Positions 16,858-27,375 of a stretch of 64,000 bases of DNA are shown here, piece after piece. Below the pieces are notes generated by a model that was not told the origin of the DNA, made no database searches, and saw only the letters and a list, made by a program, of their open reading frames with translations. The stretch comes from a virus: positions 1-64,000 of the IMG/VR virus record IMGVR_UViG_3300034106_004144; one strand, given 5' to 3'. Position numbers and translations under genes: made by a program. Position 1 is the first letter of the stretch. Each line of letters starts with the position of its first letter.

Positions 16858-17755
16858 TTCTTACTATGTTATTTAAAGATTTTGTCGTATCAACGGTTGT
16901 TCTTTTTCGTCTAACTTCATAAAGTTTTTTATTAACGTTATCTCTAATTTCATATAAATCATACTGAGCATATATGTTACCATCAAAATCGTAAATTGTA
17001 TAGATGCCATCGTCCATGGATTTTGTCTGATCAGCGAATAATCCAATTGCTAGACTTTCGACATCATAATTAACCATTTCTAATTCAATCATTTGTGGTG
17101 AAAAGCTGGTATTTGTTAATATCACATTTTGATCTTTTCTACCAATAAAAGGCGCTGAAGTTGGTTTAAAACTGGGGGCGGCGTTAGGTGTAACCGTACA
17201 AAATAATAAATTACCTACATTATTATAGATATATTTAATAGTTTTTTGTGATGAATTGGGGGTATTAATTTGTACTGGTTCTGAAATAAATGACGAAGTT
17301 ATAATTCTGTAAAGATTTGGTATTTTTGTCCCATCGTTATTCAAATACTCAACCCTGTACCCATCTAAACCATTGTTGGTGAATTTATTACTGAAATCAA
17401 CTGGGGCTTGGTCTATGTTGAAAATTAAACCTTTAACATCTGGATATGTGGCTAACTCAGCGCAATCCTCAATTTTAACCCTAATCTGGGCTGGTCTTAA
17501 ATAAATTGTATAAAAACCTTTTTGCCCAAAAACATCTCTAGGTAAAGTTAAATTATACAAACCACCGAGTAATTCAACATCAGTACCACCAAGTGCGCTA
17601 CTAGACATCATTGGTCTAATTACCTGTGAACCAAATAATTTTGTTACGGTTTGAGCTTCAGTCGCATTTCTATTTTTAGTGTATATTACAATAACCTCAA
17701 TGTCTGTTGGATCGACATCCGCAGGTCTTTTTACACCGTATAATCCGATTGCCAT
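16850..17755 (-). CDS. Putative baseplate protein (301 aa)
   Basis: No family was recognised. The sequence alternates short hydrophobic and polar stretches (for example GLYNLTLPRDVFGQKGFYTI and YTIYDFDGNIYAQYDLYEI), suggesting beta-sandwich folds. It has no catalytic motif, signal peptide or membrane segment. It begins 3 bases after the 274-residue gene and overlaps the giant 2554-residue gene by 8 bases, so its product probably assembles with that protein. The role is inferred from operon position. Confidence 0.5.
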   Translation of the reverse strand: MAIGLYGVKRPADVDPTDIEVIVIYTKNRNATEAQTVTKLFGSQVIRPMMSSSALGGTDVELLGGLYNLTLPRDVFGQKGFYTIYLRPAQIRVKIEDCAELATYPDVKGLIFNIDQAPVDFSNKFTNNGLDGYRVEYLNNDGTKIPNLYRIITSSFISEPVQINTPNSSQKTIKYIYNNVGNLLFCTVTPNAAPSFKPTSAPFIGRKDQNVILTNTSFSPQMIELEMVNYDVESLAIGLFADQTKSMDDGIYTIYDFDGNIYAQYDLYEIRDNVNKKLYEVRRKRTTVDTTKSLNNIVRNG

Positions 17756-17758
17756 TTT

Positions 17759-18583
17759 TTATGTTGTTTTAAAATTATATCCTTTTGTGTTTATTTTATA
17801 GTATCCTAGTCCAGTTTTAGTTAATTCGTTCATATCTTTAACATTTTTAAGTTTTTTAACACGTTCAAATGCGCCGTTTAAACCCCTATCAATAAATACT
17901 TCGGATATTATTTTTGGTTCCTCAACTATACCATCATAAATTACCATGTTTGCTGTTTGAGTTTCCTCGTAATGAGATCTCATATATATAAATCTAGCAA
18001 ATCCATTTCCTAAATCAATGTATTTTATAGGATTTTCCGTATCTAAATACAAAACATATTCAATTAAACCACTATTATTTTCAGTCAAAATCATAGCCAC
18101 AATATCCAAACCTGGGATGTTTAATTTAACACGGTTTCTTATATTATGATTACCATCAAAAGTTTCTTCAACCTCAATCGGAGCATTTCCATCATCTCCA
18201 ACAATTTTTTTAAAATTTAATTTTTTTAAGGGTTTTAATGATTCAGCTGATTTTATAAAATTAATTTTTTTAAAATATTTTGTTATTAGGTTTGATTTGC
18301 TTTCTGTAAAACCAGTAACAAAGTATTTGTTTGGTGACGGTGTAAAATGATTCGTAACATCATCGTATGTTGATATTATTTTTGTATTTGTTACGTATGG
18401 TGTCACATTTTTTGTGGTGATAAATGGGTCAACTTTATTCGCTATTTGTTCAAGTTGTTGTAATTTATAATCATCGGGCACGTTGTATTCTGCATTTATA
18501 TAAGAACCAGGCACAACAGTGTTGCTTTCTAAGTTAATAACTATATTATTATCAAAAATTTCTGAAATTAATACTTGTTTCAT
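17759..18583 (-). CDS. Putative baseplate protein (274 aa)
   Basis: Not recognised. A Lys/Phe-rich stretch around residues 100-130 (KYFKKINFIKSAESLKPLKK) separates an Asn/Thr-rich N-terminal part from a C-terminal part with IDLGNGFARFIYMRSHYEET. The start overlaps the preceding 839-residue gene by 4 bases, a typical coupled arrangement in this operon. A wedge-associated role is inferred from context. Confidence 0.45.
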   Translation of the reverse strand: MKQVLISEIFDNNIVINLESNTVVPGSYINAEYNVPDDYKLQQLEQIANKVDPFITTKNVTPYVTNTKIISTYDDVTNHFTPSPNKYFVTGFTESKSNLITKYFKKINFIKSAESLKPLKKLNFKKIVGDDGNAPIEVEETFDGNHNIRNRVKLNIPGLDIVAMILTENNSGLIEYVLYLDTENPIKYIDLGNGFARFIYMRSHYEETQTANMVIYDGIVEEPKIISEVFIDRGLNGAFERVKKLKNVKDMNELTKTGLGYYKINTKGYNFKTT

Positions 18584-21099
18584 AGCATTTCATCTAATTC
18601 CGCCACGCCACCACCACTTGGTTTTTTGGGTGCGGTATATTTTGGTAGTTTATTTTTTGAAGCGGCGTCTGACGGTTTTTTAGCTGTTATGGCCGATTTA
18701 ATTGGTACTACAATGTTTTTTATATCACCATCACTATTAATAATAGATATTCTTAATTTACCATTTATGACAAATTGTGAAATATTTGATGCTAAAAATT
18801 TTAATTTTTCCCCAATGTTAAAATAAACATCTATCTTATTACTTTCATTAGGTATGATAAATTTATCACCGTTTTGTACAGCATATGTTGTCAGGGCGTA
18901 ATCTCTTATTTCATACCTTAAATCCGTTGGATTAGCATCTAAATTGATTACCGCTTTTTCTAAAGTTAATTTGTTTATTAAAATATCTTTATCTGTTTGG
19001 TTAATATTTTTTTGAGCGGTTAAAATCAAAAATTGCTCAATTAATTCTGGGTTGTCTTTTGGATTTAAAATATCATTTACAGCATCGACAACACCGTCAA
19101 CAATTGAAAATAAATCCGATTGATTAGTATTATATGCAATTAATAACCCAAGCGCTGTGTCTCTAATATCATCAAATATAGCCCTATTTATGCTTTTCAT
19201 AGACTCATATTTTTGAGTTAATTTATCTATATAATAATATATTTCACTATGATTTTGATCGACCTGACCTCTTAAATCCACAGCTAGCCCCGTATAATCA
19301 TAATTATGTGAAGACGTTACACGAAACACAACACCTAATTTTGTAAAACATTTTGACAAAAAATTAACTATTGATTGCTCCCTATACGACTCATCATATT
19401 GATAATAGTTTATATTATACCTTTCACTTTCTATTTGATTTAAGAGAACTTTAAAAATAAGTGGATTTTCCAAATATTTTCTTAACACATTTTCAGTAAA
19501 TTTTCCAGCATCAGTACCTGAACCTATGTTTGATTGTGAGCCATGTACTATCGTTATAGCCTCACTAACCCTATAACTTGGGTTTTCATTCCATAAACTT
19601 TGTCTTTGGTTGTAAACAGTATTTTTTAAAACTAAACTATTAAGATTTACCGTTATGTCTTTAAATTCCATACTTCTAATAGTCCAAGTTTTTGTATCAA
19701 CATTTTTAAAGATAAAAGATTTGATTGGTATTTGATATGCTTTAACATTTCTATTTACAACTGGAATGTATACATTTTTTTCATTTAACTCACCAAAAAC
19801 TTCTGAAGTTAAATTATTTATATAACCATTAAATTGCTTTAAAAAGTTTTTTGTTTTATTATTAAGGAATGTTTGGTAATTATTTATTTCACCATCTGTT
19901 AAGATTGGTAAACTACTTGCGCTATTAACAAAATTAGATGTATATAAATTTTTTATTGTAAAATTTAAAGGATTAGAAATTTCTTGCGTGGTTAAAATTA
20001 ATTTTGAATTTTTAGGTTTTTCATTTGGTACCACTTTGTTTTTATAGTAAGTGTCAAACTCTAACTGATACAAATCAAAATTACTTCGCTCGCTATCATA
20101 CTCTTTTGTTATTGGATTATATTCGTATATTTTGTAAGTTTTATTTTGATAATCTAAAACATATTTCAAATAGCGATTATTTTGACTAAAGTTATCTGGA
20201 TCTTGTAACCATTTTTTATTAACATCTAAATTTGATGATGGTAATAGGGATATTTTTTTACCATTTAATGCATCCCAAAAAGAATATTTAACGTAAAATT
20301 CATTTGTTATATAATCTTTTAAAAAGAAAAATGAAAACCCATCAACACCTTCATTTAATTTAAAACAAGGTCTTTCATAATGAAAGTTTTTTGATTCATT
20401 TTTTTCCGTAATATTATACCTATCATTAATAAAAATTGGCACTGATTGTATTCTATTTTGAGACACAGCAGATGTTGAATCATAAATTTCCATTAACAAA
20501 AATGAGTTATAAAAATACGGTTTGTTTGAAAAAAGTAATGGCTCGTTTACCCATTTATCTTTTGATTGCCAAAATGGTAACGTGAATGAATTATAAAAAA
20601 TAGGTATACCAGATTTAATTGGCTTTTTTAATGTGCTCTCACCAATAAAATCTCTAACAACATATGGTTTTTGTTTCAATTCTTCAAACCTAGTTAAAGT
20701 TTTTTCACTTAAAACAGCCTCTTCTCTTAGTCCATTAGCTTGTCTGGTTTCGTAGACGTTATTGAATCCTTTAGTTATTTCAACCCCGTTAATATCAGTT
20801 AATCCGAATTTTGCTTTTGTGATATTATACTGTTTATTAAAATCAGATTCAATATATTTTTTTAAATCAGATAGTTCATTGTCTTGAACATAATGTAAAA
20901 AGAAAATATTAAAATTTATTTCATTAATATTATCTGGTTTATACTCGTAAATTTCAGTATCACTGATATCATTAATAACGGTATTTTTTGTAAAATTTAA
21001 TAAATTTTGGTTATAAAAATCCCTGTCAGACGAATAGTCTTCATTTACAATATTAGTTTGTAAAATTATATCTTCGTTTGGTGTTTTTGTTTTTAACAT
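18580..21099 (-). CDS. Large putative baseplate protein (839 aa)
   Basis: No known domain was identified. The protein is Asn/Lys/Tyr-rich, with a Pro/Lys/Ala-rich linker near the C-terminus (KKPSDAASKNKLPKYTAPKK) and a short acidic end (AELDEML). It overlaps the upstream 567-residue gene by 7 bases and the downstream 274-residue gene by 4 bases. Its location between gp6-like and tail-protein-I-like genes supports a wedge component. The last 30 or so residues may be flexible and used for docking. Confidence 0.5.
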   Translation of the reverse strand: MLKTKTPNEDIILQTNIVNEDYSSDRDFYNQNLLNFTKNTVINDISDTEIYEYKPDNINEINFNIFFLHYVQDNELSDLKKYIESDFNKQYNITKAKFGLTDINGVEITKGFNNVYETRQANGLREEAVLSEKTLTRFEELKQKPYVVRDFIGESTLKKPIKSGIPIFYNSFTLPFWQSKDKWVNEPLLFSNKPYFYNSFLLMEIYDSTSAVSQNRIQSVPIFINDRYNITEKNESKNFHYERPCFKLNEGVDGFSFFFLKDYITNEFYVKYSFWDALNGKKISLLPSSNLDVNKKWLQDPDNFSQNNRYLKYVLDYQNKTYKIYEYNPITKEYDSERSNFDLYQLEFDTYYKNKVVPNEKPKNSKLILTTQEISNPLNFTIKNLYTSNFVNSASSLPILTDGEINNYQTFLNNKTKNFLKQFNGYINNLTSEVFGELNEKNVYIPVVNRNVKAYQIPIKSFIFKNVDTKTWTIRSMEFKDITVNLNSLVLKNTVYNQRQSLWNENPSYRVSEAITIVHGSQSNIGSGTDAGKFTENVLRKYLENPLIFKVLLNQIESERYNINYYQYDESYREQSIVNFLSKCFTKLGVVFRVTSSHNYDYTGLAVDLRGQVDQNHSEIYYYIDKLTQKYESMKSINRAIFDDIRDTALGLLIAYNTNQSDLFSIVDGVVDAVNDILNPKDNPELIEQFLILTAQKNINQTDKDILINKLTLEKAVINLDANPTDLRYEIRDYALTTYAVQNGDKFIIPNESNKIDVYFNIGEKLKFLASNISQFVINGKLRISIINSDGDIKNIVVPIKSAITAKKPSDAASKNKLPKYTAPKKPSGGGVAELDEML

Positions 21100-22796
21100 T
21101 TTTCGTCTATATACTGATTAAATGGTTTTATTCCATTGGGGTCATTTGGGTCGTTTGTTTCACTTAAATCTACATTTCTAAACGCATCATCAAACTCGTT
21201 AATAAATTGATTACCAGCTGCTGATGTTACATCGTTTACATTTAGTGTATATTTTCTAACCGATCTAACTTCAGGTGTTAAAAAAAAGTTAATATCACAA
21301 AAAGTATAAAAAGATCCGTTCATGAAAGGAAAATCTATAACATTACCATTTTCATCAGTTATTCCTATATCAAATACATCTCGCCAAATATATTTTTCCC
21401 TTTCTCTGCTATAAATAGCATAATCTGGTTTATTCCTAACATTTTCACCGTCTTCGATATACGGTGATTTTAATTTTATATTAATTTTTGTAAAAGGTTT
21501 GTAGTTAAATAATACATTTTTATATATGAATCTATGGCTAATGTATGAAATTTCATTTTCAGTTAAATTTTCAGTCGTGTGTTCACAAATTGAGTGTAAT
21601 AAAATATCACCAATTTTTGGTTTTGAATTAAAGCCTTTAGTATTATCAGATATAAGTTCCAATCCAAATCCATCGCCAACATTTTCAATATAATTTGAAA
21701 AATGAGACTCGACATTACTAATTGTGTTTTCAGCTGGCGCTGAGTTTTTAATAATACCAATGTATAAATCAGAAAGGGGTTCGTTTAAATTATTTCGTAG
21801 CCCAGTTATATTTAAATCGCCATTTAAGAAAAAATTTTTTATTTGCTGGTTATAATTATTAATTGAAAAGGCGCAGTCGTCTAATTGATCCACAATAGCA
21901 ATAATTTCCAAGCCTTTTACATAATATTCTAACTGTTCTTTTTCAATTATTTTTGAGACATAAAATTCTGGTCTTATTAAACTCTGTATCCTTGGTCTTG
22001 GGGTGTTAATTATACCTGGAATTTCTGATGGTTTAAAAACCAAATTTTTAATTCTTTGTTTTGCATCATTATTTGCAACTTCTGTGTTATTTACTTTAAC
22101 GTTAGTAAAATCATCTATTTTTTTTGTCGAAGCTTCTTTGGCCTGTACGATTTGTTTTTTGAAAGAACGTTTAACTGGTTTTGTGTTTATATAAACCATA
22201 TTTGGTCTAACATCAACAACATCATATATTTTAGAGTCTAGTAAATCATCATCTAAAGTTTCAACTTTTAATTTATCGCCGATTTCAAAATTATGGCCAA
22301 GGGGCAAAAACATGCAAAAATTATCTGAGTTAATTGAAGAATTATACTGTCTAGCTGGTAAACCTAATCTAAAATCTAAGTCAATGATGGTGGTGTTGTT
22401 TGAACTTTTTTCTAGTTTTTTAACACCTTTAATATACTGTTGAATCCCATTGACGTCCACCTTTGATTCAAATCTTTTTGATTTTAATACCACAATTGTC
22501 CAATTATTTAAATTCATATCAAATAAATTATTATCAATTTCAATTAAACGATCGGTATTGTTTGTTAATTTTTGATGTACATTTAAATTAATAATTGGGT
22601 TTATTTTACCATATATTCTAAATTTATTAGATTCGTTTTTTTCGGTAATATATTGAGTTTGTTGTGATATATCATAAAACAAATTGTGCTCGTATTGAAT
22701 TTTTTTATTCTCTTCAAACACAACTCTAGTTTTTAGTTCTTTTCTTTTAGACCCAATAAACTTTTTTTCACCTAATATTTCTACAATATCACTCAT
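21093..22796 (-). CDS. Putative baseplate protein (567 aa)
   Basis: Not assigned to a family. A central Lys/Ala-rich segment (near residues 205-245) probably links two folded parts. The C-terminal half contains a conserved-looking aromatic block, REREKYIWRDVFDIGITDEN followed by an FPFMNGSFYTFCDINFFL stretch, and it ends with Cys. It overlaps the upstream 765-residue gene by 4 bases and the downstream 839-residue gene by 7 bases. A structural role in the baseplate is inferred from the operon. Confidence 0.5.
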   Translation of the reverse strand: MSDIVEILGEKKFIGSKRKELKTRVVFEENKKIQYEHNLFYDISQQTQYITEKNESNKFRIYGKINPIINLNVHQKLTNNTDRLIEIDNNLFDMNLNNWTIVVLKSKRFESKVDVNGIQQYIKGVKKLEKSSNNTTIIDLDFRLGLPARQYNSSINSDNFCMFLPLGHNFEIGDKLKVETLDDDLLDSKIYDVVDVRPNMVYINTKPVKRSFKKQIVQAKEASTKKIDDFTNVKVNNTEVANNDAKQRIKNLVFKPSEIPGIINTPRPRIQSLIRPEFYVSKIIEKEQLEYYVKGLEIIAIVDQLDDCAFSINNYNQQIKNFFLNGDLNITGLRNNLNEPLSDLYIGIIKNSAPAENTISNVESHFSNYIENVGDGFGLELISDNTKGFNSKPKIGDILLHSICEHTTENLTENEISYISHRFIYKNVLFNYKPFTKINIKLKSPYIEDGENVRNKPDYAIYSREREKYIWRDVFDIGITDENGNVIDFPFMNGSFYTFCDINFFLTPEVRSVRKYTLNVNDVTSAAGNQFINEFDDAFRNVDLSETNDPNDPNGIKPFNQYIDEKC

Positions 22797-25090
22797 TTTA
22801 CAAAATAATTTTTTTCAATATCGTACAACGCATTAGCACCTTTCCATAAACCAAAATAGTAATATTTCCCTTTATAACTATTGTTTGATGTGGCACTTTC
22901 TGAATTAGTTGTTGTTATTGTTTCTTCTGGACGCTCAACGAAAATTTCAGAAGAATCTAAACTAACACTTCTAACTGAGGTGGTTTGTGTTATTTGCGAT
23001 CTGATAATTGAAGCATCTCCTTTTCTATATGAAGAATAAACCTGGTCGTTTATTAAATCTGGTAAATCGTCAGTTATATCATCGATAAAAACCTCTAAAA
23101 TTGGTTCTTTACCATTATATTCCACAGAATTAATAAAAACACCGTATGTTTGATACTCATCCGCAACTTGATTATAGGCTTTATGTACTGAAGATCCATT
23201 TGCATTTGAACCCTTTTTCTTGGCTAATTCTGTTGCATATAAACTAGCATTAAATACGGTAGTTGTATTATCACCAAAATTCCAAGTATTATTGTCACCA
23301 AAAATATTATTACCGTTGTTGATAAAATCATCGGCATTAAATAATTCTGAGTACACCGACCCTGAGTTTACACCACCATCTTTCTTAACACCTAGACCCA
23401 AATACATTTCCCAATCACCAACCCATTCGTTATATGTGTCAGTTTTATCTTTCCAAGGTTCAATTAAAAATTTATGTGCTCTTTTTAAGGAATTATCCTC
23501 ATAAGTAGTATAAAATCTCGGTATTAAGATCGATCCAATAATCGTAGGTTCGTCTATGTTTGCCACTGTATTAAAATGTAAAGGAAAATTCCAAAAAACC
23601 GATGATTTATTTGGGTTATACTGTGGAAAATACCCAATAAAATTACCAGGTATTAACGCATTTGATAAAGAATGTTTTTTGTGTATTGTTTTTACCGTAT
23701 AAAACTTTCTGCGTCTGTTTAATATGTCATATTCAAATAAACCACCCCAAGTACCTTCCCAACCACCAAGCCAAACATCTCCATTAATCGTGGATGGTAT
23801 CCTAATACCTGGTAATATTTGGTTTGCAAATCCACCCCACGGTAGTCTTCTGCCTGTCCATCTATCATCGGTGTCATATATCTCAAAGGCGTAATATGCT
23901 TTTGTTGGTATTCCATTCGTTGTATCGTTTGTCGGAACTAAATCACCAAATTCATTTGTGATATAGTAATCCGTATACATAGGTAATGATAATCTGAATA
24001 CCCCATTGTAGTATGAACCAGTAAATACGCCAAGTCTTTTTCTAGAACCTTGATTTAGTTTATCGTCTAATCGATAAACAACTATTTCCATTTTTTGATA
24101 TGGATATATATCACCAGTTGCGTAATTAAGTGAAGCATCGTTTGCGTGAATCTCTGGTCTTCTTGTTGTGATATTATAATTGTAATCTGGATTTATCGTA
24201 AAACCACCACTTGGTGCATGTATATACCCAAAAAATACAGCGGTTGGTGTGTATTTAAAATTTATTTTAAAATCACACCTAGTTATACCCACATCACATT
24301 GATCCTCATCGCCCCAAAATGGTGATACGGTTATTTGTTTAACCTGATGAAATATATTAGGCATTTCATCAATATTTGTTTTTACTTCGACCTCAAAGTT
24401 ATTATTACCCAAGTAAATAAAATTAGGCACTTTGTTCCTATTAATTGTTTGCTCTTGGGCGTCAATGGAATTACTAAGTAATAATGATCTTAATTCCTCA
24501 ATGTTGTTATTTAAAGATATTTGTTCAACCAAATCATTTGCTGTTAATTCAAAAGATTTTGTATCAAAGACATCAAAATCCATAATGATATCATGTTGCC
24601 CAGTTGGGACGCCAAATATCATAAAGTCACCCGATTCATTTGTTGTAGTTGTGTATTTGTAATACTTTTCCATTACCTCGAGATACTGCGGGTAATTTGT
24701 AAAGTCACTTTCGTGTGGAAAATTACCGATTGCTTTGTGACTTGGATTTCTTTCGTTTTTAACCCTAGGGAAAAGGTTATATCTAACACCATTTGGGTAA
24801 GTGTCATTTACCGTTTCAAACGGATATAATTCCAATATTTCTGGTCTATCTTTATCTTCATCTTTTAAAGGGATAAAAATACTAACTTTTGCGTTTTGAA
24901 CACCAAATCCGCTATTTAACATAACCCTTCCAACAATAACACCAAAATTTGAGCATTGTCTAGTGTAAGCATCGGAATTGGTTATCTTTAAACTAAGGAT
25001 TTCAAGATTATCAAACTCTTGCTCTAAATTAAATTGTATTACTTTATCATCCCTAGAAAAATCTACTGGAATCCTTATGTTTCTATCCAT
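22793..25090 (-). CDS. Baseplate-associated protein with a carboxypeptidase-regulatory-like domain (765 aa)
   Basis: Residues about 47-74 (FGVIVGRVMLNSGFGVQNAK, then VSIFIP) and 147-174 (TTTTNESGDFMIFGVPTGQH, then DIIMDFDV) form the two halves of a carboxypeptidase regulatory-like (transthyretin-type) beta-sandwich. This domain is very common in Bacteroidota surface proteins. The two halves are separated by an insertion of about 75 residues. The remainder is Trp/Gly/Asn-rich and unassigned (for example GDVWLGGWEGTWGGLFEYD). The gene starts 1 base after the gp6-like gene and overlaps the 567-residue gene by 4 bases. A virion role is inferred from context; the domain call is moderately strong. 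Confidence 0.65.
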   Translation of the reverse strand: MDRNIRIPVDFSRDDKVIQFNLEQEFDNLEILSLKITNSDAYTRQCSNFGVIVGRVMLNSGFGVQNAKVSIFIPLKDEDKDRPEILELYPFETVNDTYPNGVRYNLFPRVKNERNPSHKAIGNFPHESDFTNYPQYLEVMEKYYKYTTTTNESGDFMIFGVPTGQHDIIMDFDVFDTKSFELTANDLVEQISLNNNIEELRSLLLSNSIDAQEQTINRNKVPNFIYLGNNNFEVEVKTNIDEMPNIFHQVKQITVSPFWGDEDQCDVGITRCDFKINFKYTPTAVFFGYIHAPSGGFTINPDYNYNITTRRPEIHANDASLNYATGDIYPYQKMEIVVYRLDDKLNQGSRKRLGVFTGSYYNGVFRLSLPMYTDYYITNEFGDLVPTNDTTNGIPTKAYYAFEIYDTDDRWTGRRLPWGGFANQILPGIRIPSTINGDVWLGGWEGTWGGLFEYDILNRRRKFYTVKTIHKKHSLSNALIPGNFIGYFPQYNPNKSSVFWNFPLHFNTVANIDEPTIIGSILIPRFYTTYEDNSLKRAHKFLIEPWKDKTDTYNEWVGDWEMYLGLGVKKDGGVNSGSVYSELFNADDFINNGNNIFGDNNTWNFGDNTTTVFNASLYATELAKKKGSNANGSSVHKAYNQVADEYQTYGVFINSVEYNGKEPILEVFIDDITDDLPDLINDQVYSSYRKGDASIIRSQITQTTSVRSVSLDSSEIFVERPEETITTTNSESATSNNSYKGKYYYFGLWKGANALYDIEKNYFVK

Positions 25091-25091
25091 A

Positions 25092-26912
25092 TTAAACGCC
25101 TAACAATGTGTTTTGTGTGGTTGGTATAACCACAATATCTTTTTCTGGTGTTCTTAATTGTAAAATTTGATCCGCATTTACACGAATAACCCCACCAGTT
25201 ATATCAATTTCACCTGTGTTAACATTTATGTAGAGTGAATCGTCAAGTTTACTTGATGAATAATCTCCACCAACTTTGTTAAATACCTTAATATAGTTAA
25301 TATTTAAAACACCATCAATCTGTGAAAGTTTTTTAATAACGTCCCCAACAAGATAACTTTGCCCTAACTGCATTTTATCCTTGGAAAACTCATCTCTTAA
25401 TATCGCGGCAATGTTAGCAATTGCATTTATTTGCGATCCAGCCTCGCTTAAAATTGATATTTCAAACGATAAATCAATCACATCGGCTGGTTTTACAACA
25501 ACATAATCATTTATCATTCTATATCTCGATAAATAATTTGCTACGTTTTCTAGAACAGTTGATGAAACAATATTTGTTAACGAACCATTTGTATCTGTCG
25601 ATAAAACACCAACGTTAATTTTATTTTGAATTTGTGAGACGCTTACTTTTGCTGGAACACCAAATTTAGCTGGCATACCGAGTAAAATGGCTTTATAATC
25701 TTGCAATGTGACAGCTCTATTTTGAGCAGAAAAATTGTACGAAATATAGTTTCTTAACTCCTCAATACTTGGAGCCTCACCACCCCCAATTGCTGGTGTA
25801 ACATTTGTAACCGTTAGCGAACCTTGCACAATTGAATTAATTTGGGCCTCAGGGCCGTTCAGTTGCATAGAAACAAGTCCTGTGGTATCTATTGTACCAA
25901 CACCGACATTTGTGTCCTCACCACCTCCAATCCTGTATTTAATATACATCGTTGTATTATTGATTGGGGCAAAACCTAAACCTGGGTTACTTAAAAAACT
26001 TTTAAGATTAAAAGTATTAGCATCGACAAAATCATCTAATATGTCTAAACCCTGGTCGGTCAAAGAACCGAAAGTTAACACACAAAATCCATTTGGTGTA
26101 AATTCTTTTACAAATCGCCTATCAACTTTTGTGTAGTCACCTTTATAAACACCATTTACTGGCGCCACAGTTCTGTCTTCAACAAAGATTGTATCTTCAG
26201 CCAAAGACGCAACTTCGTACCATTTATTTGTGTTTGAATTAAATTCTAAATTTGTTGGTATTGTTTGAAACGATGTACCATTTTTATGAATAATAGAATC
26301 AATAGATAATATATTATTTTCTGGCAATGTTATTTGATAAAATGATCTTGTATTTGAAATTTTTTGTGTAAAAATTCTACTTGCCCCAGCCACAACTATA
26401 CCAGTTTTTGTTATCCTATATGCAGTTAAAATACCATTTGTGTAAATTGGGATTTTAGTTCTATCAATTTTACCCGAGATATTAAAATTTGATGCAAAAT
26501 CAATATCATATAACAACTCGAAACTAACATCCCCAGATAAAAATTGTGAACCTGCATACATTAATGGTAAGTACCTTCTATCCTCAGCATCACCCCTAAT
26601 GGGTACCTGGACGCTAAATTGACATACAGCAACGCTTGCTGATCTGGTTGGTAATTTTAAACCATACGTTTTCGCAATATTAAAAAGTGATTGTCTTTCT
26701 TGAGCGTAATCCAATACAGTTTCTTGTAAAGCCCTATCAATATGAAAATGAAGGTTATCCGCAATTGCAGCATTTAAATCTAAAAATACGGATAAAATTG
26801 ACGCATCGTTGAAATTTTGCACCAAATTTGGGTAGTACTGTTTAATAAAATTGATTTGTTCGGTTTTTAATGACGAAAAATCGCGTTTACTATAATTAAT
26901 TTGTTTAGCCAT
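25092..26912 (-). CDS. gp6: Baseplate wedge protein, gp6 / Baseplate J-like
   Basis: This protein builds the inner baseplate ring that joins the wedges and changes shape when the tail contracts. The N-terminal part (FNDASILSVFLDLNAAIADN, then LHFHIDRALQETVLDYAQER) is typical of gp6/gpJ-type proteins. The C-terminal part carries the usual AVTLQDYKAILLGMPAKFGV stretch, followed by a domain on regulating derivatives (YVVVKPADVIDLSFEISILS). Its 606 residues are close to T4 gp6 (660). It starts 1 base after the gp25-like gene, the same 25-6 adjacency seen in many contractile tails. Confidence 0.88.
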   Translation of the reverse strand: MAKQINYSKRDFSSLKTEQINFIKQYYPNLVQNFNDASILSVFLDLNAAIADNLHFHIDRALQETVLDYAQERQSLFNIAKTYGLKLPTRSASVAVCQFSVQVPIRGDAEDRRYLPLMYAGSQFLSGDVSFELLYDIDFASNFNISGKIDRTKIPIYTNGILTAYRITKTGIVVAGASRIFTQKISNTRSFYQITLPENNILSIDSIIHKNGTSFQTIPTNLEFNSNTNKWYEVASLAEDTIFVEDRTVAPVNGVYKGDYTKVDRRFVKEFTPNGFCVLTFGSLTDQGLDILDDFVDANTFNLKSFLSNPGLGFAPINNTTMYIKYRIGGGEDTNVGVGTIDTTGLVSMQLNGPEAQINSIVQGSLTVTNVTPAIGGGEAPSIEELRNYISYNFSAQNRAVTLQDYKAILLGMPAKFGVPAKVSVSQIQNKINVGVLSTDTNGSLTNIVSSTVLENVANYLSRYRMINDYVVVKPADVIDLSFEISILSEAGSQINAIANIAAILRDEFSKDKMQLGQSYLVGDVIKKLSQIDGVLNINYIKVFNKVGGDYSSSKLDDSLYINVNTGEIDITGGVIRVNADQILQLRTPEKDIVVIPTTQNTLLGV

Positions 26913-26913
26913 T

Positions 26914-27330
26914 TTATAATAATAATGTTACCGTGCCAGACGATTGAAATGTTCTTGAATTTACTGTGTAATCAAGATTTATTTTTATTGTGTGTTGTAA
27001 TTTGTCATCACCAACAAATTCAATTTGATCGTAAAATTTATTTATAATGATTTTATTTATAGTTAAATTTGGTATGTATTTTTCGACAGCATCGATAATT
27101 TCATCCTCAATTTTACCCATCGTAATATCATCAAGCGGTTCAAAAATGTATTGATATAAATTGGTACCAAAATCTGGTAAATAATACCTACTACCTCTTT
27201 TTGTTAATAAAAGATGTATTAAATTTGTTTTAACTTCTAACTCTGGTGTTGTTGTTAACTTTAAAAAATCACCATTGTCACCGTCATCAAAGGGAAAATT
27301 AACACCATATGTTGGTCTCCTAATATTCAT
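26914..27330 (-). CDS. gp25: Baseplate wedge protein, gp25-like
   Basis: This is the gp25/gpW-type wedge protein that anchors the first sheath ring to the baseplate. Its 138 residues and the block TNLIHLLLTKRGSRYYLPDF, then GTNLYQYIFEPLDD, match the family, where the R-G-x-R-x-x-x-P-x-F-G motif is characteristic. A late-promoter-like motif (27346-27354) lies about 15 bases before the ATG. It is therefore likely the first gene of the long wedge operon that continues to about 9193. Confidence 0.92.
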   Translation of the reverse strand: MNIRRPTYGVNFPFDDGDNGDFLKLTTTPELEVKTNLIHLLLTKRGSRYYLPDFGTNLYQYIFEPLDDITMGKIEDEIIDAVEKYIPNLTINKIIINKFYDQIEFVGDDKLQHTIKINLDYTVNSRTFQSSGTVTLLL

Positions 27331-27345
27331 GATTTTTATTTATTC

Positions 27346-27354
27346 ATAAATAGT
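27346..27354 (-). promoter_or_regulatory. Late-promoter-like motif upstream of the gp25-like gene
   Basis: The minus strand reads TACTATTTATGAATAAATA, ending shortly before the start codon. It lies between the nrdA terminator (27376-27405) and gp25, where a change from early/middle to late expression would be expected. Confidence 0.5.
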
Positions 27355-27375
27355 AAGAAAAATTATTTTATTGTA

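Noticed and set aside
21563-21760. Minus-strand ORF of 65 residues inside the 567-residue gene
   Set aside because: Out-of-frame shadow with repetitive Leu/Thr composition.
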